Translations under genes and position numbers: made by a program
The notes under the pieces: generated by a model
Told to the model about the DNA's origin: nothing
The model's input: only the letters and a program-made list of their open reading frames with translations
Databases searched by the model: none
Part shown: piece by piece, positions 52,589-60,815 of the stretch
Position numbering within the stretch: position 1 is the stretch's first letter
Layout of the letters: every line of letters starts with the position of its first letter
NCBI GenBank assembly: GCA_045600205.1
Contig: JAZRXM010000029.1
Coordinates: 62,001 to 126,000 of the forward strand
DNA length: 64,000 bases
Reading direction: 5' to 3'
From: Firm-04 sp045600205
GTDB lineage: Bacteria; Bacillota; Clostridia; Oscillospirales; Ruminococcaceae

Positions 52589-53995
52589 ATGAACAAGCTT
52601 AAGAAGTCCCTTGCTCTGGTTGCAATGCTTGCAATCGCTTCTACCGCATTCGTTGGCTGTGGCCCGAAGGATAGCTCCGTCGGTGACAGCACCCCCGTTA
52701 CCACCACTGCTCCTGCTGATGACAGCACTGCAGATTCCACCAGCACCACCGAGCCTGTTGCTGAGAACAAGTTTGCAGATACCGGTGACAAAATGACCAT
52801 CTGCTGCTGGACCGGTGATGACCTGAATGTTATGATCGACACCTTCGGCAGCGACAAGGTTGTTTACCAGAACGTTGGTAAAGACGGCGCTGGTGCAAAA
52901 GAGCAGTACACCCAGTACTTCGCAGGCGGCGATGACGTTGACCTGTTCGTTCTGGAAGCTGACTGGATCCGTGACTACATCGACAACGATGAGTACTGCG
53001 CAGACCTCGCTGACCTCGGCTTCACCGCTGATGATTTCAAGGGCTGCTATGACTACACCGTTTCTGTCGGTACCAACACCGCTGGCAAGCTGAAGGCTGC
53101 TTCTTGGCAGGCTACTCCCGGTGCATACGTTTACAGAACTGACCTGGCTGAGTCCATCCTGGGCGTAAAGACCCGCGATGAGATGCAGGCTCTCTGCAAA
53201 GACTGGGAAACCTTCGAGAAGACCGCTGAGACCGCTGCTGCTAAGGGCGTTGCTATGGCTGATACCCTCGGTGGTATGTGGCAGGTTTACCAGTACAACA
53301 AGTCTACTCCGTGGGTTGTTGACAACAAGCTGGTTGTTGAGGACTACTGCAAGGACTATGCAGACCTTGCAAAGCGTTGGTACGACAAGGGCTATGTTAC
53401 CAAGGAAGCTCAGTGGGATGACGGCTGGTACGCAATCTCCGAGAAGGATAAGACCATGGGTTACTTCTTCTGCACTTGGTGCCTCGGCTCCGGTTCTATG
53501 CTCTCCAACGCTGAGGGCGGCGTAAACGAGGATGGCACTCCGAAGAACGAGAAGCTGTACGGCAAGTACAACATCTGCGAAGGTCCTTCTTCCTACGCTT
53601 GGGGCGGTTCCTGGCTGGCAGTCAGCCCGAAGTGCGACAACGGCACTCTGGCTCACGACTTCATCAAGTTCTTCACTGTTGATGAGGCTTCCATGGAGAA
53701 GTACGCTCTGAAGAAGTCTGAGTTCGTGAACAATCCTACCGTTATGAAGAAGATCGTTGACGATAAGTCCAACAAGAACCCGCTGCTGAACGGCGAGGAT
53801 CAGTTTGCAGTTCTGCTTGATGCTGCTGACAAGATCGACCTCGATGGCAAGATCACCCGCTTCGATTCTCAGATCAAGAACAACTTCAATGACGCTGTTA
53901 ACAAGTACTGCAAGGGCGACCTGAAGGACGTTGACGCTGTTATCAACGAGTTCAAGACCAAGTCTGCTGAGATCGAAGGCCTTGATGTTGAGTAA
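52589..53995 (+). CDS. Sugar ABC transporter substrate-binding lipoprotein
   Basis: A 468-residue family 1 extracellular solute-binding protein. The signal peptide ends in the lipobox FVGC, then a Ser/Thr/Asp linker (about residues 25-62) leads to the binding domain (CWTGDDLNVMIDTFG onward; Trp-rich stretches such as YAWGGSWLAVSP fit carbohydrate binding). Codon use is strongly biased (GCT for Ala, AAG for Lys, AAC for Asn) compared with neighbours, as expected for a highly expressed gene. ATG 52589 follows AAGGAGGAAA. Confidence 0.92.
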   Translation: MNKLKKSLALVAMLAIASTAFVGCGPKDSSVGDSTPVTTTAPADDSTADSTSTTEPVAENKFADTGDKMTICCWTGDDLNVMIDTFGSDKVVYQNVGKDGAGAKEQYTQYFAGGDDVDLFVLEADWIRDYIDNDEYCADLADLGFTADDFKGCYDYTVSVGTNTAGKLKAASWQATPGAYVYRTDLAESILGVKTRDEMQALCKDWETFEKTAETAAAKGVAMADTLGGMWQVYQYNKSTPWVVDNKLVVEDYCKDYADLAKRWYDKGYVTKEAQWDDGWYAISEKDKTMGYFFCTWCLGSGSMLSNAEGGVNEDGTPKNEKLYGKYNICEGPSSYAWGGSWLAVSPKCDNGTLAHDFIKFFTVDEASMEKYALKKSEFVNNPTVMKKIVDDKSNKNPLLNGEDQFAVLLDAADKIDLDGKITRFDSQIKNNFNDAVNKYCKGDLKDVDAVINEFKTKSAEIEGLDVE

Positions 53996-54080
53996 TTTTT
54001 ACTCAATGTGAGATTGCAGATATTCAGACATTGCCACAAAGAATCAATTGAATAATGCCTGATAAGCAAACGGAATATGT

Positions 54081-54106
54081 GCCTATAGGGCTTCGGCCCT
54101 ATAGGC
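54081..54106 (+). other. UUCG-capped hairpin between binding protein and permeases
   Basis: GCCTATAGGGC (54081-54091) and GCCCTATAGGC (54096-54106) form a perfect 11-bp stem closed by a C(UUCG)G tetraloop. Only a weak T-rich stretch follows, so it is more likely an mRNA-stabilising or partial terminator structure that keeps the binding protein in excess over the permeases. Confidence 0.8.
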
Positions 54107-54162
54107 GTATATTTTACTATGTCTGTCAATCTTTCTAATTTTGTTTTGAAAGGGTGTGCTGA

Positions 54163-55212
54163 ATGGCTACGAGTGCACAAAGACGGATCAAATCTGTCAG
54201 CTATGCGAGATACGGCTACTTCTTTACCGCGCCGTTCTTTATTGTTTACTTCATCTTTATGCTTTGGCCCTTGCTCCAGACTTTTATCCTTGCTTTCCAT
54301 GGCAATGGTGTACCTGAAAAGGTTTCTACCCCTACAACCATCAACGACTTTGTCGGCCTTGAAAACTTCAAGACGATTCTGTTCGGTGGTGCCAGCTTTA
54401 AGGCAAAGGGTATCCATACGGATTTTATCAATTGCTGCAAGAATACAGTTCTGGTCTGGGTCGGTAACTTCATTCCTCAGATTTGCCTCTCCCTGCTGCT
54501 TGCGGTCTGGTTTACGGACCTCCGCGTCAAGATGCCGGGCAAAGGCTTCTTCAAAGTTGTCATGTATCTGCCGAACGTTATTACGGCTGCATCTGTTGCA
54601 GGTCTGTTCCTGTCCCTGTTCGGCGATTCCCAGTTCTCTGTTGCAAACCTGTTCCTGATCAATAACGGTTTCCGCGAGGAGGCTTACCAATTCGTTTCGA
54701 GACCGTGGTCATCCCGTATCATTGTAATGTTCATTCAGGTATGGATGTGGTTCGGTAACACCATGATCATGCTGATGTCGGGCATTCAAGGTATCAATGA
54801 GTCGCTGTTTGAAGCGGCTGAAATCGACGGCGCAAATTCCCGTCAGACGTTCTGGAAGATCACTTTCCCGCTGCTGAAATCCATTATGGTCTATACGCTG
54901 CTCACCTCCATGATCGGTGGTTTGCAGATGTTCGATATCCCGTATATGCTCCATACCGGTTCTCAGCTCAACGATTACATCAAGACGGTCGCTGTCTTTA
55001 TTTTCGAGAAATTCCACAAAGACTATATGAACCCGAGTTACGGCTATTCCGCTGCTGCGTCTGTCATTCTCTTTGTCATCACCAGTATCCTCGGTGCGCT
55101 CGTATTCTATGTGCAGCGTGACAAGGATGCCATTGAGATCAAGAAAAAGAGAAAACAGGCTGCAAAAGATGCGAAGAAAAGAGCAGCAATGGGAGGTGGA
55201 TTCGGCTTATGA
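54163..55212 (+). CDS. Sugar ABC transporter permease, MalF type
   Basis: A 349-residue permease with six or more helices. The EAA loop is EAAEIDGANSRQTFWKITFPLL, the site that contacts the ATPase. The N-terminus (YGYFFTAPFFIVYFIFML) is typical of UgpA/MalF-like subunits, and the C-terminus is a Lys/Ala-rich tail. It overlaps the next gene by four bases (ATGA). No ATP-binding subunit is encoded nearby, so a shared MsmK-type ATPase elsewhere is expected. Confidence 0.93.
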   Translation: MATSAQRRIKSVSYARYGYFFTAPFFIVYFIFMLWPLLQTFILAFHGNGVPEKVSTPTTINDFVGLENFKTILFGGASFKAKGIHTDFINCCKNTVLVWVGNFIPQICLSLLLAVWFTDLRVKMPGKGFFKVVMYLPNVITAASVAGLFLSLFGDSQFSVANLFLINNGFREEAYQFVSRPWSSRIIVMFIQVWMWFGNTMIMLMSGIQGINESLFEAAEIDGANSRQTFWKITFPLLKSIMVYTLLTSMIGGLQMFDIPYMLHTGSQLNDYIKTVAVFIFEKFHKDYMNPSYGYSAAASVILFVITSILGALVFYVQRDKDAIEIKKKRKQAAKDAKKRAAMGGGFGL

Positions 55213-56102
55213 GTAAAGTATCGTATGCTGGTGACAGCACTGCAAGCTTCAGAAGAAAGATCTTCTTCAAGTCTGCGCTCATTTACCTGGCGCTGATTCT
55301 GCTCACGCTGATCTGCCTGGTTCCGCTGTGGATTCTGGTCGTCAACGCGACCCGTAACCACAATGATATTATCAAGGGCATTTCGCTCCTCCCCAGCAAT
55401 TACCTGTTCAAGAACATCAAAGAGTTGCAGACCAACACGCTGTATACCTCGTTTTTCCATCCGCTTGTCGGTATGCGTAACAGCTTGATTATTGCTGGTT
55501 CCTGCTGCGCTCTGACCGTGTTCTTCTCTGGTCTGACCGCATATGGTCTTGTTGTTTATGATTTTAAGCTGAAGGGTCCGATGTTCACGTTTATCCTTGC
55601 AGTCATGATGGTGCCTTCGCAGGTTACTGCCGTAGGTTTCATGAAAATGCTCGTAAACTGGAACCTCTTGAACAACTATATTCCGCTGATCATACCTTCG
55701 ATTGCAGCACCTGCGATCGTGTTCTTCATGCGACAGTATATGTTGTCATCCTTCCCGCTGGATATCATCGAAGCTGCGCGTATTGACGGTTCCGGTGAGT
55801 TCCGCACCTTCCTGACCATTTCCATCCCGATGATGAAGCCTGCATTTGCCGTTCAGGCAATCTTCGCGTTCATCGCAAAGTGGAACGATTACTACAACCA
55901 GTCCCTCGTACTGGTATCCAACCGTCCTAACCAGACCACCATCCCGATGATGGTTCAGGGCGTTACCGCAATCGACAGAAATCCGAATTTCGGTGCAAAC
56001 TTCGCCGCAATTGCGCTTTCTATCGTGCCGGTTGTAGTTGTCTACGTCATTTTGTCGAGATTCATCATCGGCGGCGTTGCCGCAGGCGGTGTCAAGGAGT
56101 AA
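55209..56102 (+). CDS. Sugar ABC transporter permease, MalG type
   Basis: A 297-residue inner-membrane permease whose ATG overlaps the malF-type stop. Six hydrophobic helices and the EAA motif EAARIDGSGEFRTFLTISIPMM identify it as the MalG/UgpE-type partner. It forms the translocation channel with the upstream permease. The operon ends at the terminator following this gene. Confidence 0.93.
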   Translation: MSKVSYAGDSTASFRRKIFFKSALIYLALILLTLICLVPLWILVVNATRNHNDIIKGISLLPSNYLFKNIKELQTNTLYTSFFHPLVGMRNSLIIAGSCCALTVFFSGLTAYGLVVYDFKLKGPMFTFILAVMMVPSQVTAVGFMKMLVNWNLLNNYIPLIIPSIAAPAIVFFMRQYMLSSFPLDIIEAARIDGSGEFRTFLTISIPMMKPAFAVQAIFAFIAKWNDYYNQSLVLVSNRPNQTTIPMMVQGVTAIDRNPNFGANFAAIALSIVPVVVVYVILSRFIIGGVAAGGVKE

Positions 56103-56139
56103 TCCTTTTCTCGCAGAGTGGTCTGAATCATTCAGCACA

Positions 56140-56175
56140 AAAAGCACGGTGTTTTTTACGGCACCGTGCTTTTCA
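56140..56175 (+). terminator. Intrinsic terminator of the sugar ABC operon
   Basis: AAAAGCACGGTG pairs with CACCGTGCTTTT around a T-rich loop, with T residues on the 3' side. Confidence 0.85.
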
Positions 56176-56196
56176 TTTGGAAAGGAGCGCATCGTA

Positions 56197-56952
56197 ATGG
56201 AGGACAAACGCTTTGCTGCGGCGTTGCAGGCGGCTGCATACGACATGGGATGCAAGGGGATCGGCACCATGCGTGAAAAGACCCTGCATATCGTGTTGAA
56301 GCATTATTTTGCGCCGGATGCATCCTGTCATGAGCTGCCTGTCGGCGGATTTATCGCGGATGCCGTGACCGAGGACGGCGTATTCGAGATTCAGACGCAT
56401 GGGCTTTCTCGTCTGAAAGAAAAGCTGACGGCTTTTCTGGCGGTTTGTCCCGTGACGGTCGTGCATCCGATTGCCAATCCGAAATGGCTTTATACCGTGG
56501 ATGAAAACGGTGTGTTGCTTTCCAAACGAAAATCTCCGAAGCATGAATCGCCCTATACCGCAATGCGGGAAATCTATTCGCTGCGGGAGTTTGTGACGAA
56601 TCCGCGGTTTTCGATTTGCCTTGCGGCGGTAGAAACGGCGGAATACCGACAAAAATCACCGCGTAAGGGCGTGCGCGGCGAAAAGCTCGACCGTGTCCCG
56701 ACGGCATTGCATGGTCTGCAAACGCTTTCTGCTCCGTCGGATTATCTTGCGTTGCTGCCTGTTGCGGAATTGCCTGAGGTGTTCTCTGCGCGGGATGCCG
56801 CCGCATTGACGTCTGCCGCTGATGAGGGCAGTATGCGGATGCTGCTGCTGCTTTTGGAACGGCTTGGTGTGGCAGAATCCGCAGGCAAGTCGGGGAATCG
56901 GAAGCTTTGGCGGCTGACAGAACTGTATCGCTCCGACGCCATACGGGGTTGA
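56197..56952 (+). CDS. Unknown protein with PD-(D/E)XK-like motifs, ending in the right junction
   Basis: A 251-residue protein starting at ATG 56197 after AAAGGAGCG. Residues 20-75 contain MREKTLHIVLKHYF, then GGFIADAVTEDGVFEIQTHG; the Asp, Glu-x-Gln arrangement is that of a PD-(D/E)XK nuclease core. The C-terminal 60 residues look like a winged helix (MRMLLLLLERLGV, RKLWRLTELYR). Its final codons (SDAIRG, stop) are formed by the attR-like site and dpaA sequence; excision would change the end to AIRGWLRSN. The activity is not established. Confidence 0.75.
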   Translation: MEDKRFAAALQAAAYDMGCKGIGTMREKTLHIVLKHYFAPDASCHELPVGGFIADAVTEDGVFEIQTHGLSRLKEKLTAFLAVCPVTVVHPIANPKWLYTVDENGVLLSKRKSPKHESPYTAMREIYSLREFVTNPRFSICLAAVETAEYRQKSPRKGVRGEKLDRVPTALHGLQTLSAPSDYLALLPVAELPEVFSARDAAALTSAADEGSMRMLLLLLERLGVAESAGKSGNRKLWRLTELYRSDAIRG

Positions 56953-56962
56953 CTTCGAAGCC
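56930..56962. repeat. Right junction site (attR-like)
   Basis: GCTCCGA (56930-56936) and TCGAAGCC (56955-56962) flank the core CCATACGGGG (56939-56948). Sequence to the right is dpaA in frame; sequence to the left belongs to the intervening segment and encodes the end of the 251-residue protein. Confidence 0.7.
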
Positions 56963-57106
56963 GCAAAAGACTGCGGTATTCGTGTGATACAGGCGTCTGC
57001 TCTGCCCGCGAAAACTGCACCCGAAACGGCAGGGAAAATCGTCGCTGATGCAGTGAATGCGATCCTTGCGGAGCATTTTGCGCAGGGAGGTGACGGCAAT
57101 GCCTGA
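56939..57106 (+). pseudogene. dpaA: C-terminal fragment of dipicolinate synthase subunit A (dpaA/spoVFA)
   Basis: From the core the frame reads PYGVDFEAAKDCGIRV, then ASALPAKTAPETAGKIVADA and NAILAEHF, ending at TGA 57104-57106. B. subtilis SpoVFA ends similarly (LPGIVAPKTAGQILANVL). It has no start of its own and lies in a different frame from the upstream 251-residue gene. The stop overlaps dpaB by eight bases, showing that this is the native dpaA-dpaB junction. It is the continuation of the fragment ending at 51747. Confidence 0.82.
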
Positions 57107-57704
57107 GCAAATTCTCGCGGGATGCCGTCTGGGTTTTGCGATGTGCGGCTCATTTTGCTGCGCGGCAAAGGGTTTGCAGGCGGCGCAGGAATGCATCGCG
57201 GCGGGGGCGGATTTGCTGCCGATCGTATCGGAACATTTTGCGTCGATTACGACACGTTTTGGGTCGCCGCAGAATTTTCTGGCACCGCTTACAGCATTGG
57301 GCGGCGGCAAACTGATCCAAAGCATTGCGGCTGCAGAGCCGATCGGTCCGAAAAACCTCACGGATGCGCTGGTGGTATGCCCATGCACGGGCAATCTGAT
57401 GGCGAAACTCGCAAACGGCATCACGGACAACACCGTGACCATGGCGGTGAAATCACATCTGCGCGGTGCAAAACCCGTGATTCTCTGCATGGCGACCAAT
57501 GACGGGCTTTCCGCTTCCGCAAGGAATATCGGGGAGCTTTTGTGCCGCAAATACTATTATTTTGTACCATTCGGGCAGGATGCGCCAAACGCAAAGCCCT
57601 GCTCTCTGGTGGCGGATTTCACGCAAGTTCCGCTGACAATTGCTGCCGCATTACGCGGGAAGCAGTTGCAGCCGCTGCTGTTGCGCGATACGCCGATTTC
57701 ATAA
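57099..57704 (+). CDS. dpaB: Dipicolinate synthase subunit B
   Basis: A 201-residue flavoprotein-like DpaB/SpoVFB. Signatures are LGFAMCGSFCCAAKGLQA, GGGKLIQSIAAAEPIGPKNL and VVCPCTGNLMAKLANGITDN. With DpaA it makes dipicolinic acid from dihydroxy-tetrahydrodipicolinate in the mother cell for spore core dehydration. ATG 57099 follows AGGGAGGTGA. The gene is complete, but its partner dpaA is interrupted, so dipicolinate synthesis would depend on a repaired or alternative subunit A. Confidence 0.93.
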   Translation: MPEQILAGCRLGFAMCGSFCCAAKGLQAAQECIAAGADLLPIVSEHFASITTRFGSPQNFLAPLTALGGGKLIQSIAAAEPIGPKNLTDALVVCPCTGNLMAKLANGITDNTVTMAVKSHLRGAKPVILCMATNDGLSASARNIGELLCRKYYYFVPFGQDAPNAKPCSLVADFTQVPLTIAAALRGKQLQPLLLRDTPIS

Positions 57705-57770
57705 CATTTTTTGCAGGAAGGGCGGAGCATTCAGCTGCCGCCGCCTGCGATTGAAGGGAAGGACATCCTG

Positions 57771-60443
57771 TTGAAACAACTTAAACGGGTAATTCCGCCG
57801 CTTCTTGCGGGATTGTTCACATTGCTGCTGTTCACGGTCGGATACGCGGTTTTCAAGCTGTACCCGTTTGGCGGCAAAACCATCGCGTGGTGCGATATGA
57901 ACCAGCAGGCGGTACCGCTTTTGCTGCAAATGAAAGAAATCCTGCGGTCAGGGGAATCCCTCACTTATACCATGCTTTCTGCGGGCGGTATGAATTTCTG
58001 GGGCGTATTTTTCTTTTTCCTCAGCAATCCGCTGTCATTTGTGGTGCTGCTGACCGATCTCCGTGCAGATTTCCTGATGAATCTGCTGGTACCTCTCAAG
58101 CTTGCGCTTTGTGCCGCTACAGCGGCGGTCTGGCTGCGATACCGTAGTCCGAAGCTGCCGCCGATTTTTCAGGTACTGCTTGCTTTGATGTATAGTTGCA
58201 GCGGATACGGCTTGTTTTACTATCAAAACCTGATGTGGCTGGATGTGCAGGCAATGTTGCCGCTGATGTTGATTGCGGTGGACAAGCTCCTGCACGGCAA
58301 ACGAAATTTGCCGTATATTCTGGCGCTTTCGGTCATCATCATTCTCAATTTTTACACGGGCTATATGGTCGTGCTGTTTTTGCTGCTTTATATCGCACTG
58401 CGAATCTGGTTTTACGTTCCGAAAGCGGAGCGTGGTGAAACGTCTTTGCGCTTCTGGATCTGCAATTTGCTGGCGGCAATGCTGACGGCGTTTGTCTGGC
58501 TGCCAACACTGTTGCAGGTGACGGCATCGGCTCGCAGCAGCAACCTGATTGCATCCGTGCAGTCCGGCGTGGTATTGGATTCATTACCGGATAAGATCTC
58601 TCTGCTTGGCTGTACGGCACTTGCGTTTGCGGCGTATTTTCTGCTCTGGCAGTACCGCGATGAAAACGAGAAAAGTCATCTGCGGCGGCGTGTGATTGCG
58701 ATTTTGTTTCTGCCGGCCATGCTGATCGACCCAATCAACCGTATGTGGCACATGGGCAGTTATCAGGCGTTTCCGTTCCGCTGGTGCTTTATCCCGTTGC
58801 TGTTGCTGCTGACGTTTTCCACGTTTTTGCTCACCTCTGATACGACCCTGCAAAAAAGCAGGAAAACTGCAATGGCGGTGCCAATTCTGCTGCTGATTGT
58901 TTACGCGGCAGTTGCCGTTTTGCTCTATCGCACGAAAAAAGAGGAACTTACAAGCTATGTCACTTCGCTCTGGGTCAGCGAGATCGCCTGCCTGTGGATG
59001 TTGCTGCTGACCGTGCTTGCTGCGGTGATTTACGGGCTGTGCATCCTGAGCTTTCGTAAAGGGAAGCTTTCCCTGCGGAGTTGTGCGGTCATTCTGTGCG
59101 CGATGTTTTGCGGCGAGTTTGCACTCAATTTCACCTGCTATATGGGTGCTGCTGGCAGCGTCGATTCCTCTTATACGACGGCAATGGCGGCGGCGCATCA
59201 GATTGACGATTCGGATGGATTTTACCGTGTCCGTTTGGCGAAGAAATATACGCACGCGAATATGGTTGGTGCGCTTGGATATCCGTCACTGTCGCATTAC
59301 ACCTCACTGACCCGTGAGGATTATCTGGAAGGGATGAAGAAATTCGGATATACTTCCTACTGGATGGAGGTATCGGCAACGGGCGGTACGGTGCTTTCCG
59401 ATGCGGTGTGGAATGTGCGGTATCTGTTGGGGCAAAACTGGGATTTCACACCGGAAATGAAGCGTGTTTGGACAAACGGTACCCTGTCCTACGCGAAAAA
59501 TGACATTCAGCTTCCGCTTGGCGTCCTGACGCAGCAAAATCCCGCAGAAATTGCGGATTTACCGAGCGGCAGCCGCAGCGGCATACAGAATGTGATTGCC
59601 GAGCGGATGCTTGGCGTGTCCGACCTTGTCACCGATTATGAAATCACGGAAACAGAAAAACTGTCGATTGAGAAAGACGCAGATACAGGAATGATCCATT
59701 GTAAACTGGACGATGAGGAAACCGTCGGTGCGCTGACCTACACGTTCCATGTGGAGGATGAACAGATACTCTATTTTGATTTGTTCAGTTTGACGGGCAC
59801 GCAAATCTATAACCCGCGCAAAAATGCGGCAACTATATATTTCAATGGCACCCGCATCGCATCAGAGTACCCTGACAATGCGCTCAACGGTATGGTATAT
59901 CTTGGCACGGCATCTGATAAAGACGTAAAAGTGCGCGTTCTGATTGAGAAATCGTTTGACTGCGAGAGCCTTGGCGTTTGCGGATTTCATATGGATAAAT
60001 TGCGTTCTGCCTGCGAAAACGCAGTTGGTGCGACGGTAAACTACGACGGAAAAGGCAGATACATTGCGCATTCCGAGGCGGCAGAGCCCTCCTTGCTGGT
60101 TCTGGCAATTCCGTATGATGAAGGCTTTTCGGCGAAAGTCAACGGGCAGCCTGCGGCGGTTTTTCGTGTCAATACCTGTATGACGGCTGTTCAGGTGCCT
60201 GCGGGCGCGGCGGATGTTTCCCTTGATTTTGTTCCGCGGGGGCTGCGCTGCGGCGAACTGCTTTCGGTTTTGGGCATTTTGCTGACAACCCTTTGGCTAT
60301 CCGTGCGCAGAGCCGTTGATGCAAAATACAAGCTAAAATTTTTGCGTCAGGCAGCGTTGTGGGCTGTATCGGGGGCTTTTGTACTGGTAATTTTATTGGT
60401 TTATATCATGCCTTGTGTTATATTTATTATCGGTTTATTTTAG
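57771..60443 (+). CDS. YfhO family membrane protein
   Basis: An 890-residue protein with about a dozen hydrophobic helices (residues 5-470), extracytoplasmic loops with LSAGGMNFWGVFFFFLSNP and YYQNLMWLDVQAMLPLMLIA typical of YfhO, a large C-terminal soluble domain (about 480-840), and a last helix. YfhO is implicated in glycosylation of lipoteichoic acid in B. subtilis and Listeria. TTG 57771 follows AAGGGAAGGA; a TTG at 57711 with poor context would add 20 residues. Confidence 0.87.
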   Translation: MKQLKRVIPPLLAGLFTLLLFTVGYAVFKLYPFGGKTIAWCDMNQQAVPLLLQMKEILRSGESLTYTMLSAGGMNFWGVFFFFLSNPLSFVVLLTDLRADFLMNLLVPLKLALCAATAAVWLRYRSPKLPPIFQVLLALMYSCSGYGLFYYQNLMWLDVQAMLPLMLIAVDKLLHGKRNLPYILALSVIIILNFYTGYMVVLFLLLYIALRIWFYVPKAERGETSLRFWICNLLAAMLTAFVWLPTLLQVTASARSSNLIASVQSGVVLDSLPDKISLLGCTALAFAAYFLLWQYRDENEKSHLRRRVIAILFLPAMLIDPINRMWHMGSYQAFPFRWCFIPLLLLLTFSTFLLTSDTTLQKSRKTAMAVPILLLIVYAAVAVLLYRTKKEELTSYVTSLWVSEIACLWMLLLTVLAAVIYGLCILSFRKGKLSLRSCAVILCAMFCGEFALNFTCYMGAAGSVDSSYTTAMAAAHQIDDSDGFYRVRLAKKYTHANMVGALGYPSLSHYTSLTREDYLEGMKKFGYTSYWMEVSATGGTVLSDAVWNVRYLLGQNWDFTPEMKRVWTNGTLSYAKNDIQLPLGVLTQQNPAEIADLPSGSRSGIQNVIAERMLGVSDLVTDYEITETEKLSIEKDADTGMIHCKLDDEETVGALTYTFHVEDEQILYFDLFSLTGTQIYNPRKNAATIYFNGTRIASEYPDNALNGMVYLGTASDKDVKVRVLIEKSFDCESLGVCGFHMDKLRSACENAVGATVNYDGKGRYIAHSEAAEPSLLVLAIPYDEGFSAKVNGQPAAVFRVNTCMTAVQVPAGAADVSLDFVPRGLRCGELLSVLGILLTTLWLSVRRAVDAKYKLKFLRQAALWAVSGAFVLVILLVYIMPCVIFIIGLF

Positions 60444-60815
60444 CTTTATAGAGTAATTAAATATAAAAAATGTCCTGTCTGTATAATTGCTATGAAACGT
60501 GCTGGGGATATTACGCATAGCATATGTTTGTATAATTAATATAATTGTTAAACGAGTGAAACTAATTCTGGAATGTGCTAAAAGATTAGTAGGTAAACAA
60601 AATGTATAAATCGAAACAGTATTTACAAACCAAAGGAAAAATTTAGTAAAAACAATATGAATTTACACTGTATTCACGGAACGTTCATAATATGTTAACA
60701 AGTAGAGTATATAATATAAATTGTAAGGATTGGTATCAGTTTCAACTATAAGTAGAAACTAAAAAAAAGAAAAAAACAAAAAAGAAGATTAACAGAGAAG
60801 AAAGGGTGTAATCTA
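60444..60815 (+). other. AT-rich intergenic region upstream of the ROK gene
   Basis: No ORF of note. A stem-loop TGCTATG/CATAGCA (60488-60494 and 60516-60522) lies in the first third. A TATAAT (60710-60715) is the probable -10 of the ROK gene, without a good -35, followed by an A-rich leader and AAAGGGTG. Base composition is markedly lower in GC than the flanking genes. Confidence 0.5.

Larger units (their letters stand above)
51738..56948. mobile_element. 5.2-kb segment interrupting dpaA (candidate intervening element)
   Basis: The two core copies are 5,201 bp apart and enclose four gene units: a 107-residue protein, a sugar-binding lipoprotein with two permeases, and a 251-residue protein whose last codons lie in the right junction. 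Recombination between the cores would rejoin dpaA in frame (STPYG joined to VDFEAAK) and release a circle. The rebuilt attP-like site has 13-base arms GCTCCGACGCCAT and ATGGCTTCGGAGC that pair at 12 of 13 positions around ACGGGG; the rebuilt dpaA site has perfect 8-base arms GGCTTCGA and TCGAAGCC. No recombinase is encoded inside, so mobility would need one in trans. Confidence 0.6.

Noticed and set aside
54081..54106. Hairpin as a full rho-independent terminator
   Set aside because: The stem is strong, but the 3' side lacks a proper U-tract, and the permease genes downstream show no separate clear promoter.
51738..56948. Simple transposon insertion with target-site duplication in dpaA
   Set aside because: No transposase and no terminal inverted repeats at the segment ends; the junction similarity is imperfect outside a 10-bp core, which fits att-site recombination better than a duplicated target.
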